A DNA stretch of 6,270 bases from Bacteroidota bacterium (lineage in GTDB: Bacteria > Bacteroidota > Bacteroidia > Chitinophagales > Chitinophagaceae). The notes below the pieces were generated by a model that was given only the letters and a program-made list of their open reading frames with translations, did not search any database and was not told where the DNA came from. The DNA lies in contig JAJXYG010000029.1 of the NCBI GenBank assembly GCA_021780705.1, positions 1 through 6,270 on the forward strand. Direction: 5' to 3'. Made by a program: the position numbers and the translations under genes. This document shows positions 5,403 through 6,270 of this stretch, piece by piece; the stretch's first letter is position 1; each line of letters starts with the position of its first letter.

Positions 5403-6270
5403 TCAGGACGGATTGGTGAAAGAATTGCCGGCGATAAGGGTCCGGGTTGGGAAGGCAAATTCCACTTTTTCCTTATCAAAGGCCTCCATGATCTCCAGGT
5501 AAATCTCCTGCTGGATGTCCATGTAAGCGGTATAATCACTTCCATTGACAAAATAAGCCGTTTCAAAATTCAGGCTGAAATCCCCAAAACCTGAAAAGTG
5601 GCTGCGATCCGGGTCTACCCCTTAATTGGTGGAAATGATTCCCTTGATGATTTCCGGGATCTTCCTGATTTTCGCAGGCGGGGTATCATAGGTTACGCCA
5701 ATATTGAACACGACCCTTCTTTTTATCATTCGTTTATAATTGTGGACCCTGGAGTCGGTCAGGTCCTTATTGGCACAAATTATCTGTTCACCGGTAATGG
5801 CCCTGATCCGGTTGGTTTTTACGCCAATATATTCAATGGCCCCGGTCTGGTCGCCTACAATGATAAAATCGCCGATCTCAAAGGCGCGGTCAAAGAAGAT
5901 CACAAAATAACTGAACAGGTCACCCAGGACGGTCTGCGCAGCCAGGGCAATGGCAATCCCTCCAATTCCCAAACTGGTTATAATGGTAGTGACATTATAA
6001 CCCATATTGTCCACCAGGAACACCAGGCCCAGTGTCCAGATCAGCACCCTCAGGATGATAATCAGCCCGCGGGCCTGCTTTTTCTTTGTTTCACTATTCT
6101 CCTGCTTTCCCAAAAAGGTGAAAATGGCGTATTTGATTGCGGAGGATAAAAATTCGAGAATATAGAAGGTCGTAACGACCAGGCTGATATCCCTGATTAC
6201 GCTGGTGATCTTTGGACTGAAACTCAAATAGGTCACCGCGGCAAAAATTGCAGCGAAATACAAATAGGGA
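5403..6270 (-). CDS. MscS-family mechanosensitive channel, 5' end outside window, in-frame stop
   Basis: The gene runs leftward from beyond the right edge, so the first residues are missing; a TTG at 6263 is just an internal codon, since the frame is open to 6270. The visible part shows three or four membrane segments, ending with the pore-lining TM3 helix (SLGIGGIAIALAAQTVLGDL, then FSYFVIFFDRAF). The beta-domain of the MscS cytoplasmic vestibule follows (EIGDFIIVGDQTGAIEYIG ... RIRAITGEQIICANKDL), then the start of the C-terminal alpha/beta domain (RRVVFNIGVTYDTPP). These are established hallmarks of MscS channels, which open under membrane tension and relieve osmotic shock. After ...KGIISTN a TAA stands at 5624-5622. 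The same frame then continues for 72 family-like codons (GVDPDRSHFSGFGDF, AYMDIQQEIYLEIMEAF, VEFAFPTRTL) to a TGA at 5405-5403. The full-length protein therefore needs a sense codon at the TAA. If the stop is real, the product lacks much of the vestibule and the gene is probably a pseudogene. Confidence 0.85.
5622..5624 (-). other. Premature in-frame TAA inside the channel gene
   Basis: Reading AAT TAA GGG GTA GAC on the minus strand, coding homology is in the same frame on both sides. A single insertion or deletion therefore cannot explain it; a substitution (for example from GAA, AAA or CAA) can. TAA also ends the esterase gene in this window (5354-5356), so it is not reassigned in this organism. 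Confidence 0.8.

Noticed and set aside
4664..5566. A 300-residue open frame on the minus strand under the esterase and the channel's 3' end
   Set aside because: It lies out of frame with the channel gene and antisense to the esterase; both real genes explain this DNA.
5622..5624. TAA read through as an amino acid (code reassignment or programmed readthrough)
   Set aside because: TAA ends the esterase gene normally in this window, and no readthrough signal or selenocysteine-type context (which would use TGA) is seen. Mutation or sequence error is simpler.
1..6270. CRISPR array, defence island, toxin-antitoxin pair, tRNA or rRNA
   Set aside because: No regularly spaced repeats, no matching protein families and no cloverleaf or rRNA-like sequence were seen on either strand.

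Overview
The window looks like genomic DNA from a member of the Bacteroidota (Chitinophagaceae/Sphingobacteriales-like), joined near its left end to a short piece of unrelated, GC-rich DNA. The Bacteroidota reading rests on three things: the AtpA sequence, which has the longer insert before GGGSLTALP and the [22 protein letters not shown] wording familiar from that phylum; a near-perfect TTTG-N20-TAnnTTTG promoter before atpA; and Asp-box repeat and CE2-type proteins typical of these genomes. No species-level claim is possible.

Layout. Bases 1 to about 252 (157 of the first 240 bases are G or C by hand count) carry a plus-strand fragment whose protein resembles the N-terminus of the GH44 glycosidase catalytic domain. 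It is frameshifted by a 10-bp tandem duplication and stops making sense at about 244-273. At the same place a minus-strand BNR/Asp-box repeat protein (start 1640) loses its C-terminus. Two unrelated genes broken at one point, with a composition change, suggest a chimeric join or recombination breakpoint. Bases 1641-1853 are a divergent intergenic region with the atpA promoter. atpA (1854-3434) encodes the complete F1 ATP synthase alpha subunit and stands alone, without atpH or atpG beside it. A hairpin with a T-rich tail (3500-3535) and a second promoter-like box lead into a probable two-gene unit: a YugP-type membrane zinc metallopeptidase (3555-4262) and, 11 bp later, a secreted CE2/SGNH-type esterase (4274-5356). 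An MscS-family channel gene converges from the right edge (6270 to 5403) and is interrupted by an in-frame TAA at 5622-5624.

The genes do not form one pathway: AtpA is core energy metabolism, the metallopeptidase and channel act in the inner membrane, and the esterase and Asp-box protein are envelope or secreted proteins. I found no defence system, CRISPR array, mobile element, tRNA or rRNA. The points most worth checking are the left-hand junction with its 10-bp duplication, the in-frame stop in the channel gene, and the isolated position of atpA.
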